From positions 1-32,377 of the forward strand of contig WFTU01000440.1 of the NCBI GenBank assembly GCA_015485375.1: a stretch of DNA of 32,377 bases, given 5' to 3'. Under the pieces are notes generated by a model. It searched no databases. It saw only the letters and a list, made by a program, of their open reading frames with translations, and was not told where the DNA came from. Position 1 is the first letter of the stretch. The number at the start of each line of letters is the position of its first letter. Source of the stretch: Paracoccaceae bacterium. GTDB lineage: Bacteria > Pseudomonadota > Alphaproteobacteria > Rhodobacterales > Rhodobacteraceae. Positions 23,455 through 31,735 of the stretch are shown one piece after another. A program made the translations under genes and the position numbers.

Positions 23455-24789
23455 ATGAAAAAATCTACGAAAATTCTGGGGCTTGGCGCGGCGCTTTCGC
23501 TGCTGGCCGTCCCCGCATTCGCGCAGGAGACTGCCGAATATACGCAGTTTATACTCAACTCGCTGCTGTTCCTGATCGGCGGCTTTCTGGTGTTCTGGAT
23601 GGCGGCGGGCTTTACCATGCTCGAAGCCGGTCTGGTGCGCTCCAAGAACGTCACCATGCAGCTGACCAAGAACATGGCGCTGTTTTCGCTGGCGGGGATT
23701 GTTTACTACCTGCTTGGCTATAACCTGATGTATCCGCTCGGCAACTGGTCGATCGGCACGGATGGAACCGGTGGTTACCTCGGCGCCTTCGGTGTTGCGG
23801 TTCTGGAAGCGGTCGGCGTCGGGCCGGACGGCGTGGACGACCTGTCCTATGCCTCCACCGGTTCGGACTTCTTCTTCCAGCTGATGTTTGCGGCCGCGAC
23901 GGCCTCCATCGTTTCGGGCACATTGGCCGAGCGTATCAAACTGTGGCCCTTCCTGATCTTCACCGTCATCCTGACCGGTCTGATCTATCCGATCCAGGCC
24001 AGCTGGAAATGGGGCGGCGGTTTCCTTGACAGCCAGCTCGGCTTCCTCGACTTCGCCGGGTCTACTGTTGTGCATTCCGTGGGTGGCTGGGCTGCTCTGG
24101 CCGGCGCGCTGGTTCTGGGCCCGCGTCTGGGTCGTTACACCAAAGAAGGTCGTGTCGTTCCGTTCCCGGGTTCCAACCTGCCGCTGGCTACGCTCGGCAC
24201 GTTCATCCTGTGGATGGGCTGGTTCGGGTTCAACGGCGGCTCGCAGCTGGCTATGGGCACCATCGGTGACGTGGCCGACATCAGCCGCATCTTTGCCAAC
24301 ACCAACACCGCCGCTATGGGTGGCGCGCTGGCTGCACTGGTTGCGACACAGCTGCTGTACAAGAAACCTGACCTTACCATGATCCTGAACGGCGCGCTCG
24401 CCGGTCTGGTCTCCATCACGGCCGAGCCGCTGACTCCCACGCTGGGTGAAGCAACTCTGATCGGTGCTGCCGGTGGCGTGATCGTGGTCTTCGCGGTGCC
24501 GTTCCTCGACAAGCTGAAAATCGACGATGCGGTCGGCGCCATTCCGGTGCACCTGTTCGCCGGTATCTGGGGCACCATTGCCGTGCTGTTCACCAATCCG
24601 GATGCGACGATCAAGGGCCAGTTCCTGTCGATCATCATCGTCGGTGTGTTTGTCTTCGTGGTGTCCTACATCGTCTGGACCATCCTGAAACTGACCGTGG
24701 GTATCCGCGTCAGCGAGGAGGACGAGATCACCGGTCTGGATATGGCGGAACTGGGGATGGAAGCCTACCCCGATTTCACCCGCAGTTAA
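23455..24789 (+). CDS. amt: ammonium transporter (Amt)
   Basis: A 444-residue Amt/MEP/Rh-family channel for ammonium. A cleavable signal peptide is visible (MKKSTKILGLGAALSLLAVPAFAQE, cut likely after AFA), as usual for proteobacterial AmtB. About eleven membrane helices follow. Pore landmarks are AAGFTMLEAGLVRSKN near the start, the first twin histidine in STVVHSVGGWAALAG, LGTFILWMGWFGFNGGS, and the second histidine in IPVHLFAGIWGT. The cytoplasmic C-terminus, VSEEDEITGLDMAELGMEAYPDF, is the part that responds to GlnK. Followed by paired hairpins and a T-tract terminator. Confidence 0.95.
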   Translation: MKKSTKILGLGAALSLLAVPAFAQETAEYTQFILNSLLFLIGGFLVFWMAAGFTMLEAGLVRSKNVTMQLTKNMALFSLAGIVYYLLGYNLMYPLGNWSIGTDGTGGYLGAFGVAVLEAVGVGPDGVDDLSYASTGSDFFFQLMFAAATASIVSGTLAERIKLWPFLIFTVILTGLIYPIQASWKWGGGFLDSQLGFLDFAGSTVVHSVGGWAALAGALVLGPRLGRYTKEGRVVPFPGSNLPLATLGTFILWMGWFGFNGGSQLAMGTIGDVADISRIFANTNTAAMGGALAALVATQLLYKKPDLTMILNGALAGLVSITAEPLTPTLGEATLIGAAGGVIVVFAVPFLDKLKIDDAVGAIPVHLFAGIWGTIAVLFTNPDATIKGQFLSIIIVGVFVFVVSYIVWTILKLTVGIRVSEEDEITGLDMAELGMEAYPDFTRS

Positions 24790-24803
24790 AACTGTCATTC
24801 CCT

Positions 24804-24825
24804 CCGGAGCGCTCGGGCGCTCCGG
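24804..24825 (+). terminator. GC-rich hairpin after amt (no T-tract)
   Basis: CCGGAGCGC (24804-24812) and GCGCTCCGG (24817-24825) pair perfectly around a TCGG tetraloop. With the next hairpin it forms a tandem structure at the amt 3' end, probably protecting or terminating the message. Confidence 0.55.
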
Positions 24826-24832
24826 ACACTTG

Positions 24833-24859
24833 CCCCGGCGGAACCGCCGGGGTTTTTTT
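24833..24859 (+). terminator. intrinsic terminator of glnK-amt
   Basis: CCCCGGCGG (24833-24841) pairs with CCGCCGGGG (24844-24852), followed directly by seven T residues. This is a textbook rho-independent terminator. The T-tract touches the stop codon of the convergent Lrp-type gene; the plus-strand sequence just before the stem has no A-run, so termination of that gene is less clear. Confidence 0.85.
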
Positions 24860-25328
24860 ATGTCTGGTCGAGCGGGAGAAGGGTGGTGGATTTGATTTCC
24901 TCCATCGACAGCAGGGCCGTGACGTTGAAGATTTTCACGTTGGAGATCAGTGCCTGATAGAAGGCATCGTAAGCCTTGGCGTTTTTCACCCGCACTTTCA
25001 GGATGTAGTCGATGTCGCCGGCAAGGCGGTGGGCCTCCATCACTTCGGGGCGCTCCTGCAGGGTCTTGAGGAATTTCGCCTGCCAGTCGGCCTCGTGCTC
25101 CGAGGTGCGGATCAGGACGAAGAAGCAGGCCTCCAGCCCCAGGGCCTCCGGCGAGAGGAGCGCGGTCTGGCGGCCGATGACTCCGGCCTCCTTCATTTTG
25201 CGGATGCGATTCCATACCGGGGTCTTGGAGGAGCCGGTTTTGCGGGCGATTTCATCAAGGGATTGCGATGCGTCCTGTTGCAGCTCCGAGAGGATTTTCC
25301 GGTCCAGGGTGTCGATACGGTATGTCAT
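24858..25328 (-). CDS. Lrp/AsnC-family transcriptional regulator
   Basis: A 156-residue feast/famine-type regulator. The N-terminal winged helix (LDRKILSELQQDASQSLDEIARKTGSSKTPVWNRIRKMKEAGVI, residues 8-51) is followed by the RAM effector domain (about 65-145), including HRLAGDIDYILKVRV. Members bind amino acids and control amino-acid or nitrogen metabolism genes; the ligand cannot be told from sequence. GAGGA precedes the ATG. It is divergent from the small gene at 25472, across a 143-bp region containing strong dyads, and convergent with amt, with its stop codon at the amt terminator. Confidence 0.9.
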   Translation of the reverse strand: MTYRIDTLDRKILSELQQDASQSLDEIARKTGSSKTPVWNRIRKMKEAGVIGRQTALLSPEALGLEACFFVLIRTSEHEADWQAKFLKTLQERPEVMEAHRLAGDIDYILKVRVKNAKAYDAFYQALISNVKIFNVTALLSMEEIKSTTLLPLDQT

Positions 25329-25370
25329 TTTTTCCTCGGGGGTTTTGTGGAACGTGTGTTTTTCGACTTG

Positions 25371-25432
25371 GTTAGTTTTGGACGATATGTCCTATCTAAC
25401 GCGGGTATCTTGGCGATATACGGGAAAATATC
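25371..25432. promoter_or_regulatory. dyad operators between lrp-type gene and small divergent gene
   Basis: A two-part dyad spans 25371-25400: GTTAG (25371-25375) with CTAAC (25396-25400), and inside it GGAC (25380-25383) with GTCC (25389-25392). A second inverted pair, GATAT (25415-25419) and ATATC (25428-25432), follows. Phased AT-rich dyads upstream of an Lrp/AsnC gene suggest an autoregulatory operator also serving the divergent gene. Confidence 0.5.
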
Positions 25433-25471
25433 CTATATTACCGGGGAAAGCAATTCATACCGGAGGCTGTT

Positions 25472-25699
25472 ATGGCACATCAGGAAACCTACAAAGTCGT
25501 CAAGGCCCGTCGCGTTCGCGATGGTGCGAATGTCTATCTGACCTCCTGTGATGCATGGACGCCGGATATCGAGATTGCCGAGTTCCTGCCCGAAGAGGAC
25601 CACGACTGGCGGCTGGCTTTTGCCAACCGTCTGCGCGAGGTGACCGGAGCGGAGCTGGTGCTGGCGCCGGAAGAGCTGGTGCTGGAAGCGGTAGCCTGA
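25472..25699 (+). CDS. small conserved-looking protein (possibly DUF2849-like)
   Basis: A 75-residue acidic protein: MAHQETYKVVKARRVRDGANVYLTS, then CDAWTPDIEIAEFLPEEDHDW, ending in a helix rich in E, L and V. The NVYLT...W-P-D-I pattern faintly resembles small alphaproteobacterial DUF2849 proteins found near sulfite-reductase genes, but no such genes are present and the match is weak. CGGAGG precedes the ATG by 6 bases. It is divergent from the Lrp-type gene and ends one base before the end of recQ on the other strand. It may be a target of that regulator. Function unknown. Confidence 0.65.
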   Translation: MAHQETYKVVKARRVRDGANVYLTSCDAWTPDIEIAEFLPEEDHDWRLAFANRLREVTGAELVLAPEELVLEAVA

Positions 25700-25700
25700 A

Positions 25701-27749
25701 CTACGTCTGACAGATTTCGAGGAAGGCCGGGCCGAAACGCTCGGCCTTTTGTTCGCCGATCAGGCGTTCCAGTGCTGATATGTCCTGCGGTCGCCGGCCT
25801 GCCACCTTTGCCAGTTCGGCGCTTGTGCAGGACAGCGGCTTGTCCGTGCCGTGCGGTCCGTTGGCAAGCGCCAGTTGTGCGGATTTCAGGCGGTCGAACA
25901 GCTCCCCCGCCGGACCGGTTGCGAGCTTGCGCCGTGCCGGATGTTGCGGGGGCGGGGCTTCGCCGTTGATGACCTCCAGAAAGATATTGCCGTATTTCTC
26001 CAGCTTTTTCGCGCCGACACCGTTCAGGCGGCTGAAATCGTCCAGCGTGACGGGGCGGTGGGTGGCCATCTCGATCAATGTGCGGTCGGGGAAGATGACG
26101 TAGGCGGGGGCGCGGGCAGCCTCGGCCAACTCGCGGCGCTTGGCCTTGAGCGCGGACATCAGGGGTTCGTCCTCCTCCGCGATCAGGGAAACGGGGGCGC
26201 GGCGGGTCGGGGATTTTCCGGCCTTGCGGATGGTGTCCATGCGCAGATCAATGCTGGCCTCGCCGCGCAGGATCGGGCGGGCGGTTTCCGTCATGAACAG
26301 GGCGCCCATGCGCTCGGAGTCGGGGCGGATCAGGTCGTGGCCCATCATCTGGCGGAATATGGCCTGCCACTGTTTGCGGTTGAATTCCTTGCCGACGCCG
26401 AAGGTGGGCAGCTGGTCGTGGCGGCGGGCAGTGACCTTGTCCGTGGAGTTGCCGAGCAGGATGTCGATCAGGTGGCCCGCGCCGAAGCTTTCACCGGTGC
26501 GGAGCATGGCCGAGAGGGCCTTGCGCACGGCGTCGGTGCCGTCCACCACCTCGGGCGGGGCGGTGCAGAGGTCGCAGTTTCCGCAGGGTTCGCTCCGGTG
26601 TTCGCCGAAGTATTCCAGCAGGTTGATGCGGCGGCATTTCAACGCCTCGGCCAGACCCAGCAGGGCATTCAGGCGGGCGTGGTCGGCGGCGCGGCGTTCG
26701 GGCGGGGCGAGGCCTTCGTCGATCTGGGCGCGGCGCAGGCGGATGTCATCGGCGCCGTAAAGGGTGAGCGTGTCGGCGGGTGCCCCGTCACGACCGGCGC
26801 GGCCGATTTCCTGATAGTAGCTTTCGATGGATTTGGGCAGGTCGGCGTGGGCGACAAAACGGATATCGGGTTTGTCCACCCCCATGCCGAAAGCGACGGT
26901 GGCACAGACGATCAGCCCGTCCTCGCGCTGGAAACGGGTTTCGGCAAGGCGGCGGTCGTCGGGATCCATGCCCGCGTGGTAGTGGAGCGCGGTATGCCCC
27001 TCGGCCCGCAGGGCATTGGCCAGCACCTCGGTCTTGTTGCGGCTGGAACAATAGACGATGCCGGCCTGCCCCTTGCGCGCGGCGACGAAATCCAGAAGCT
27101 GGCGGCGCGGCTGGTCCTTGGGCTGGAAGGCGAGGTTGAGGTTGGGGCGGTCGAAGCCTTGTATGAAGGTTTCGGGTTGCTCGCCGCCGAAAAGCTTGCG
27201 CACGATTTCCTCGCGGGTTTCGGCGTCGGCGGTGGCGGTGAAGGCGGCGGTCTGTATGTTGCCGAGTTGCGCCCGCAGTTCGCCAATTTTCAGGTAGTCG
27301 GGGCGGAAATCATGGCCCCATTGGGATACGCAGTGCGCCTCGTCCACGGCCAGCAGGGTGACGTTGATGCGGCGCAGAAGCTGGACGGCACCGCCGTTGG
27401 CAAGGCGCTCGGGCGCCATGTAGAGCAGTTTCAGGCGGCCGTCGTCGAGGGCCTGAAAGACCTCCTCGGTTTCTTCCTCGGTGTTGCCGGAGGTCAGCGC
27501 GCCGGCCTCCACCCCCGCCTCGCGAAGCGCGCGGACCTGATCGCGCATCAGGGCGATGAGGGGCGAGATGACCACCGTCACGCCCTCGCGGCACAGGGCG
27601 GGGAGCTGGAAACACAAGGATTTGCCGCCGCCGGTGGGCATGATGGCCAGCACGTTCCGGCCGGTGTTTACGGCCTCGACAATTTCGGCCTGTCCGGGGC
27701 GGTAGCTGTCGAAGCCGAAAACGGATTGCAGGAGGGCTGGTGCGTTCAT
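25701..27749 (-). CDS. recQ: ATP-dependent DNA helicase RecQ
   Basis: A 682-residue 3'-5' DNA helicase acting in recombination and fork repair. Walker A is PTGGGKS (38-44), the Walker B box is DEAH (134-137), and the conserved aromatic loop is CVSQWGHDFRPDY. Helicase domain 2 contains GRAGRDG. The zinc-binding cysteines appear as CRRINLLEYFGEH with CGNCDLC, then the winged-helix (RQC) domain and a C-terminal HRDC domain (about 545-605, with DFSRLNGVGAKKLEKYG). Full length. It is the last gene of the minus-strand run and begins 32 bp after the serine hydrolase gene ends. Confidence 0.95.
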   Translation of the reverse strand: MNAPALLQSVFGFDSYRPGQAEIVEAVNTGRNVLAIMPTGGGKSLCFQLPALCREGVTVVISPLIALMRDQVRALREAGVEAGALTSGNTEEETEEVFQALDDGRLKLLYMAPERLANGGAVQLLRRINVTLLAVDEAHCVSQWGHDFRPDYLKIGELRAQLGNIQTAAFTATADAETREEIVRKLFGGEQPETFIQGFDRPNLNLAFQPKDQPRRQLLDFVAARKGQAGIVYCSSRNKTEVLANALRAEGHTALHYHAGMDPDDRRLAETRFQREDGLIVCATVAFGMGVDKPDIRFVAHADLPKSIESYYQEIGRAGRDGAPADTLTLYGADDIRLRRAQIDEGLAPPERRAADHARLNALLGLAEALKCRRINLLEYFGEHRSEPCGNCDLCTAPPEVVDGTDAVRKALSAMLRTGESFGAGHLIDILLGNSTDKVTARRHDQLPTFGVGKEFNRKQWQAIFRQMMGHDLIRPDSERMGALFMTETARPILRGEASIDLRMDTIRKAGKSPTRRAPVSLIAEEDEPLMSALKAKRRELAEAARAPAYVIFPDRTLIEMATHRPVTLDDFSRLNGVGAKKLEKYGNIFLEVINGEAPPPQHPARRKLATGPAGELFDRLKSAQLALANGPHGTDKPLSCTSAELAKVAGRRPQDISALERLIGEQKAERFGPAFLEICQT

Positions 27750-27781
27750 GCGCCCTGTTTAGCGGGCGGGAATCGCGGCGG

Positions 27782-28942
27782 CTAGAGGGCCGCGACGATT
27801 TTACGGAACATATCGAGGTTTTGCTCGTAGGACCCATCCTCGCGGAAGCCGCGATCGGCGGAATTGACGGCGATCACCACGTTTTCCGGCTCGTTGACGT
27901 AGATATACTGACCGTAGATGCCGCGGGCGAAATATTCGCCCCCGGTGGCATCGGCGGGGACCCACCACTGGTAGCCATACTGGATTTCGCCCGGCGCGGT
28001 CGGGGCGCTGGGACGGGTGGAGGCGATGACCCAGTCGCGCGGCACGATCTGTTGTCCGTCGAGTGCGCCGCCGTTCAGGAACAGCAGGCCGAGGCGGGCG
28101 TAGTCGCGGGTGCGCAGGTTCAGGCCGCCGAGGACAAAGGCCACGCCGTCACCGTCGGTCAGGTAGTAGGGGTCGGCCTCCAACCGGAGCGGGGTAAGGA
28201 GTTTTTCCGCCAGCAGGTCGGGGATCGGGCGGCCGGTGGCGCCGCGGATCACCATGCCGATGATGTGGGTATCGATGGAGACATATTGCCATGCCTTGCC
28301 TGCGGGGCGATCCCGTTCTTTCAGGCCGGCGGCGAAACCGTCCATCGAGCCGCCCATGGCCAGCACGCGGCCCATTTTGTTGATATCGGAATTGAAGTCG
28401 AGGTAATCCTCGTTGAATGTCACGCCGCTGGCCATGTTCAGAACGTTGCGGATGCTGGCACCGTTATAGGCGCTGTCGGCCAGTTCGGGGACGTATTTGA
28501 CCACCGGATCGTCGAGGGAGTCGATGGCACCCTCGTCCAGCAGGATTCCCATGAGCGCGGAGAGGTAGCTTTTGGCGACGGACCAGGAAATGCGGAGGTC
28601 TTCGGGACTGGTGCCGAGGAAGTAGTTTTCATAGGCGACCTTGCCGTCCTTCACCACCACAAGGCCGGTGACGGAGCGGTCGGTGATCCAGCCGTCCAGT
28701 CCGGCGGGCATGTCGCGCGGCTCGGGCGGGAGCGGCGAGGGCGTGGCTGTGGGCAGGGTCATCGGCTTGTTCAGGAACATGGCGTCCATGTTGCTGAAGT
28801 TGGTGACGATGTTTTCCTCGGCGAACAGGGAATTCACGGCCATCAGGCGTTTGATGTCGGTCCATTTCCAGGCGACGCCGACAGCGGCAACAATTGTGAG
28901 GGTAAGCACTATGCGTAAAGTCCATTTCAGAAAAGATTTCAC
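27782..28942 (-). CDS. beta-lactamase-family serine hydrolase
   Basis: A 386-residue membrane-anchored or exported protein: one hydrophobic segment (residues 9-25) after a short basic N-terminus, then a periplasmic class C beta-lactamase/esterase domain. The catalytic SxxK is SVAK (121-124), and the tyrosine motif is likely YVS in KAWQYVSIDTH. The C-terminal part has the family look GYQWWVP and GIYGQYIYVN, where GQ sits near the usual third motif. Substrate unknown: it may be an esterase or peptidase rather than an antibiotic-degrading enzyme. It sits 14 bp downstream of the GntR gene, so co-transcription is likely. Confidence 0.82.
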   Translation of the reverse strand: MKSFLKWTLRIVLTLTIVAAVGVAWKWTDIKRLMAVNSLFAEENIVTNFSNMDAMFLNKPMTLPTATPSPLPPEPRDMPAGLDGWITDRSVTGLVVVKDGKVAYENYFLGTSPEDLRISWSVAKSYLSALMGILLDEGAIDSLDDPVVKYVPELADSAYNGASIRNVLNMASGVTFNEDYLDFNSDINKMGRVLAMGGSMDGFAAGLKERDRPAGKAWQYVSIDTHIIGMVIRGATGRPIPDLLAEKLLTPLRLEADPYYLTDGDGVAFVLGGLNLRTRDYARLGLLFLNGGALDGQQIVPRDWVIASTRPSAPTAPGEIQYGYQWWVPADATGGEYFARGIYGQYIYVNEPENVVIAVNSADRGFREDGSYEQNLDMFRKIVAAL

Positions 28943-28956
28943 GGGATTTCCAATCG

Positions 28957-29604
28957 TTAAGCTAGCAACATTCTGAGGCCGCTGGTGACATCCGCACGGA
29001 TGGCGAGGCGCAGGCCCGGTTCGTCGCCGACACGCAGCGCGGCAAGGATGGTGCGGTGTTTCTCGCTCGCCTGTTTTCGGTGCAGACGGGAGTAGAGCGC
29101 GCGCATGGTCGGGCCGGATTGTAGCCAGACGGTTTCCGTCAGGGCCAGCATGGCGGGGGATTGCGCGCGCAGGTAAAGGGTGCGGTGGAATTCGAGGTTG
29201 GCACGGACGTAGCCGGTGGCGTCGGCCTTCACGATGGTCTGGTCGATGGTGGAGTTGATGGCTTGCAGGCGCTCGATCAGGGCGGAGTGGACGCGCGGCA
29301 GGGCGCGCGAGCCGAGCTCGGGTTCAAGGATGGCGCGCAGGCAGGCGAGCTCCTCGATCCGGTCATTGGTGAGCGCGGGGGTGGAGACGCGGCCGGAGGC
29401 GGACAGCACCAGCGCGCCCTCGGCTGCAAGGCGGCGGACGGCTTCGCGGGCGGGGGTCATGGAGACGCCGAATTCGGCGGCGATACCGCGCAGGGTCAGG
29501 GCGGCACCGGGGGCCATTTCGCCGTGCATGATGCGGGCGCGGATGATGCGGTAGACCTGTTCGTGGGCCGGAGTCGTCGGTTCTGCGGGGCGTGTTTTGT
29601 CCAT
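28957..29604 (-). CDS. GntR/FadR-family transcriptional regulator
   Basis: A 215-residue regulator. The N-terminal winged helix covers about residues 14-77 (EQVYRIIRARIMHGEMAPGAALTLRGIAAEFGVSMTPAREAVRRLAAEGAL). The all-helical FCD effector domain covers about 85-205, with the acidic/histidine residues used to bind a metal-carboxylate ligand (for example EFHRTLYLRA). The ligand is probably a small organic acid, not identifiable here. No strong ribosome-binding site is seen, but the start is required to keep the winged helix intact. A perfect 12-bp palindrome lies just upstream. It is 31 bp downstream of the M48-type gene and upstream of the serine hydrolase. Confidence 0.88.
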   Translation of the reverse strand: MDKTRPAEPTTPAHEQVYRIIRARIMHGEMAPGAALTLRGIAAEFGVSMTPAREAVRRLAAEGALVLSASGRVSTPALTNDRIEELACLRAILEPELGSRALPRVHSALIERLQAINSTIDQTIVKADATGYVRANLEFHRTLYLRAQSPAMLALTETVWLQSGPTMRALYSRLHRKQASEKHRTILAALRVGDEPGLRLAIRADVTSGLRMLLA

Positions 29605-29613
29605 CCGCGCATT

Positions 29614-29625
29614 TTGTGATCACAA
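29614..29625. promoter_or_regulatory. TTGTGATCACAA palindrome before the GntR gene
   Basis: A perfect 12-bp palindrome, with its near edge 9 bases from the GntR start codon and between it and the upstream gene's stop codon. TTGT...ACAA is the arrangement typical of operators for FadR-subgroup GntR proteins, so autoregulation, with control of the downstream hydrolase, is the simplest reading. It could also be a chance CRP-like half-site pair (TGTGA next to TCACA). Confidence 0.6.
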
Positions 29626-29635
29626 GATGCAGAGG

Positions 29636-30322
29636 TCAAGCCCCGAAATCGACCGCGTGCAGTTTTGCCCCGTGCTGGCGCAGCCAGTGGCGGTGGTCCT
29701 GATACTCCGGCATCAGGGTTTCGACTTGCGCCCAGAAGGCGGTGGAGTGGTTCATTTCAACCAGATGCGCGACCTCGTGCGCCACGACATATTCCATCAC
29801 CTTCGGCGGAGCCATGACCAGACGCCATGAAAACATCAGGTTGCCTTCGCCGGAGCAGGAGCCCCAGCGGGAGCGGGTATCGCGCAGGGTCACGCGCTTG
29901 AAGGGGCGGTTGATGCGGGTGGTGTAATGTTCGACGAGGGGCAGGATGGTGTTGCGGGCCTCGGTCCGGAAAAAGGCCCGCAGGCGGCGGGCGGGGTTTG
30001 GTGTTGCGACCTCGATATGCGGAGCGGCAAGGCGCACGGATTTGCCGGTTGTGGTGCGCAGGGTCAGGGTCTCGCCACGAAACGGGATTTCCGCACCGTC
30101 GGTCAGGGGCGCGCGCTCGGGAAGTTTGGCCATTTGCGCGCGGAGCCATTGTTCCTGCTTGACGGCAAAGGCCTTGGCCTGTCGCAGGGGTGTGCGTTTC
30201 GGCAGGGTGAGCGTGGCCTCTCCGCTGACCTGTGACAGGCGCAGGGTCAGGCGTTTGGCGCGGGCATTGCGTTTGAGGCGGACCTCGATCGGTGGATGGC
30301 CGATGGTAACGGTTTCGCTCAA
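29636..30322 (-). CDS. M48/YgjP-type metallopeptidase domain protein
   Basis: A 228-residue cytoplasmic protein of the DUF45/YgjP family. The zinc motif is HEVAH at 182-186, with a third histidine at 192 (MNHSTAFW). The characteristic RDTRSRWGSCSGEGNLMFSWRLVMAPPKVMEYVVAHEVAH block precedes and contains it. The N-terminal region (RNARAKRLTLRLS) is basic. Some members are reported as nucleotide pyrophosphatases or proteases; the activity here is open. Its ATG overlaps the phaZ stop (ATGA), indicating coupled translation. Confidence 0.86.
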   Translation of the reverse strand: MSETVTIGHPPIEVRLKRNARAKRLTLRLSQVSGEATLTLPKRTPLRQAKAFAVKQEQWLRAQMAKLPERAPLTDGAEIPFRGETLTLRTTTGKSVRLAAPHIEVATPNPARRLRAFFRTEARNTILPLVEHYTTRINRPFKRVTLRDTRSRWGSCSGEGNLMFSWRLVMAPPKVMEYVVAHEVAHLVEMNHSTAFWAQVETLMPEYQDHRHWLRQHGAKLHAVDFGA

Positions 30323-31572
30323 GCCTTGACCTTGCTGCGGTTGGTTTCGATGAAATCGGCCACCTTCGGCTGGATGATCTCGCGCCAGCGGGAACCGTTG
30401 AAGATACCATAATGCCCGACGCCCTCCTGCACATAATGCGCATGTTTCTTGGCGGGGAGTTTCGGGGTCAGGGTATGCGCGGCCTCGGTCTGGCCGATGC
30501 CGGTGATGTCGTCCTTCTCCCCCTCGATGGTCAGGATGGCGATGTCCCTGATCGCGGCGGGGTCCACCAGCGTATTGCGGTGGTAGTAGGCGCCGATGGC
30601 CAGCAGGCGTTTCTGGAACACCCGCTCGATGGTTTGCAGGTAGAACTCCGAGGTCAGGTCCATCACTGCCATATATTCGTCATAGAATTTTCGGTGGGCA
30701 GCGGTGCTGTCGCCGTCGCCCCTAATCAGATGGTTGAACTGGTTCTTGTGCGCATCGACGTGTTTGTCGATGTTCATGGCCAGAAAGCCGGAAAGCTGCA
30801 GGAAGCCGGGATAGACGCGGCGCATGAAGCCCGGGTTGGGCCAGGGCACGGTGACGATCACGTTGTTCTCGAACCACGAAAGCGGGCGGGTTGTGGCCAG
30901 CTCGTTCGGTTGCTTCGGGTTCTTCGCTGTGTCGATCGGGGAGCCCATCAGGGTGATCGAGGACGGGCGGAACGGGTCCTTGTTCATCGCCATCAGGCTG
31001 GCGGCGACCATCATCGGCACGCCGGGCTGGCAGACGGCCATCACGGCGGGGCGCTCGCCATCCTCGCCAAGGATACGGCAGAACTCGATCAGGTAGTCGG
31101 TGTAGTCATCGAGGTCGAACACCCCTTCGGCAAGTGGCACCTCGCGCGCGTCGATCCAGTCGGTGATATAGACGTCGTGATCCGGCAACATCTGTTTCAC
31201 CGTGCCGCGCAGCAGCGTGGCGTAGTGGCCGGACATCGGCGCGATGATCAGGACCTTGGGATCGTTGCGGGCCTCTGCGGCCCCGGAGTCGCGTTTGAAA
31301 TGCAGCAGGTTGCAGAAGGGGAGCGCGTGGGTGACCTCCTCGAGGATCGGCGTCTCCACCCCGTCAACGGTGGTCGAGTCCAGCCCGAACTCCGGTTTCC
31401 CGTAGCGGCGCGTGGCGTTGATGAACATCTCGAACGCGGCGGAGGAGGCCTTGGCGGGGTAGCTCTCGGCGAAGGGATTGAACGGTGAATTGAGCGCCTG
31501 CTGGCCCATGCGGGCATAGGTGCGCATGGGCGAAATGGCGGCGTGGGTCAGTTCGTAGGCGTGATAAAGCAT
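30319..31572 (-). CDS. phaZ: intracellular poly(3-hydroxyalkanoate) depolymerase (PhaZ)
   Basis: A 417-residue intracellular PHB depolymerase that mobilises stored polyhydroxybutyrate. The nucleophile elbow is AVCQPGVP with Cys181 in place of the usual lipase serine, which is characteristic of this depolymerase type. The N-terminal MLYHAYELTHAAISPMRTYARM, LDSTTVDG, VLIIAPMSGHYATLLRGTV and VYITDWIDAREVPL are family hallmarks. The C-terminal GHYGIFNGSRWREIIQP supplies the catalytic histidine. No signal peptide, so it acts on native granules. AGGA lies about 4 bases before the ATG. No phaC or phaP is nearby; it heads a five-gene minus-strand run. Confidence 0.94.
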   Translation of the reverse strand: MLYHAYELTHAAISPMRTYARMGQQALNSPFNPFAESYPAKASSAAFEMFINATRRYGKPEFGLDSTTVDGVETPILEEVTHALPFCNLLHFKRDSGAAEARNDPKVLIIAPMSGHYATLLRGTVKQMLPDHDVYITDWIDAREVPLAEGVFDLDDYTDYLIEFCRILGEDGERPAVMAVCQPGVPMMVAASLMAMNKDPFRPSSITLMGSPIDTAKNPKQPNELATTRPLSWFENNVIVTVPWPNPGFMRRVYPGFLQLSGFLAMNIDKHVDAHKNQFNHLIRGDGDSTAAHRKFYDEYMAVMDLTSEFYLQTIERVFQKRLLAIGAYYHRNTLVDPAAIRDIAILTIEGEKDDITGIGQTEAAHTLTPKLPAKKHAHYVQEGVGHYGIFNGSRWREIIQPKVADFIETNRSKVKA

Positions 31573-31735
31573 GGCGTTCCTGAATGGTTTCCCTGAAACT
31601 AGGGCCGATTTTGCATCGCATCAAGTCATTTCGCACTTGCAGCACATGCGACAAATCTCCTAAAGGCTTTGACAAAGGCCTTCTGCATGTGGCAGGTGGC
31701 AGCAGAAATTGTCCGAAATGATTCAGGGGATACCG
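31573..31735. promoter_or_regulatory. phaZ / TIGR02300 divergent promoter region
   Basis: 163 bases between divergent genes. TTGACA (31669-31674) is a good -35 for the plus-strand gene, but no convincing -10 was found at 16-18 bases. The region is rich in TGC/GCA words. One arrangement, CTGC-N5-GCAG (31683-31695), recalls the CTGC-N3/4-GCAG pattern remembered for the PHB regulator PhaR, but the spacing is off. Confidence 0.35.

Noticed and set aside
23425..25215. 596-codon minus-strand frame over amt and the lrp-type gene
   Set aside because: Composition and lack of motifs mark it as a shadow; amt and the regulator are both intact.
25851..27785. 644-codon plus-strand frame over recQ
   Set aside because: Antisense shadow of a complete RecQ helicase.
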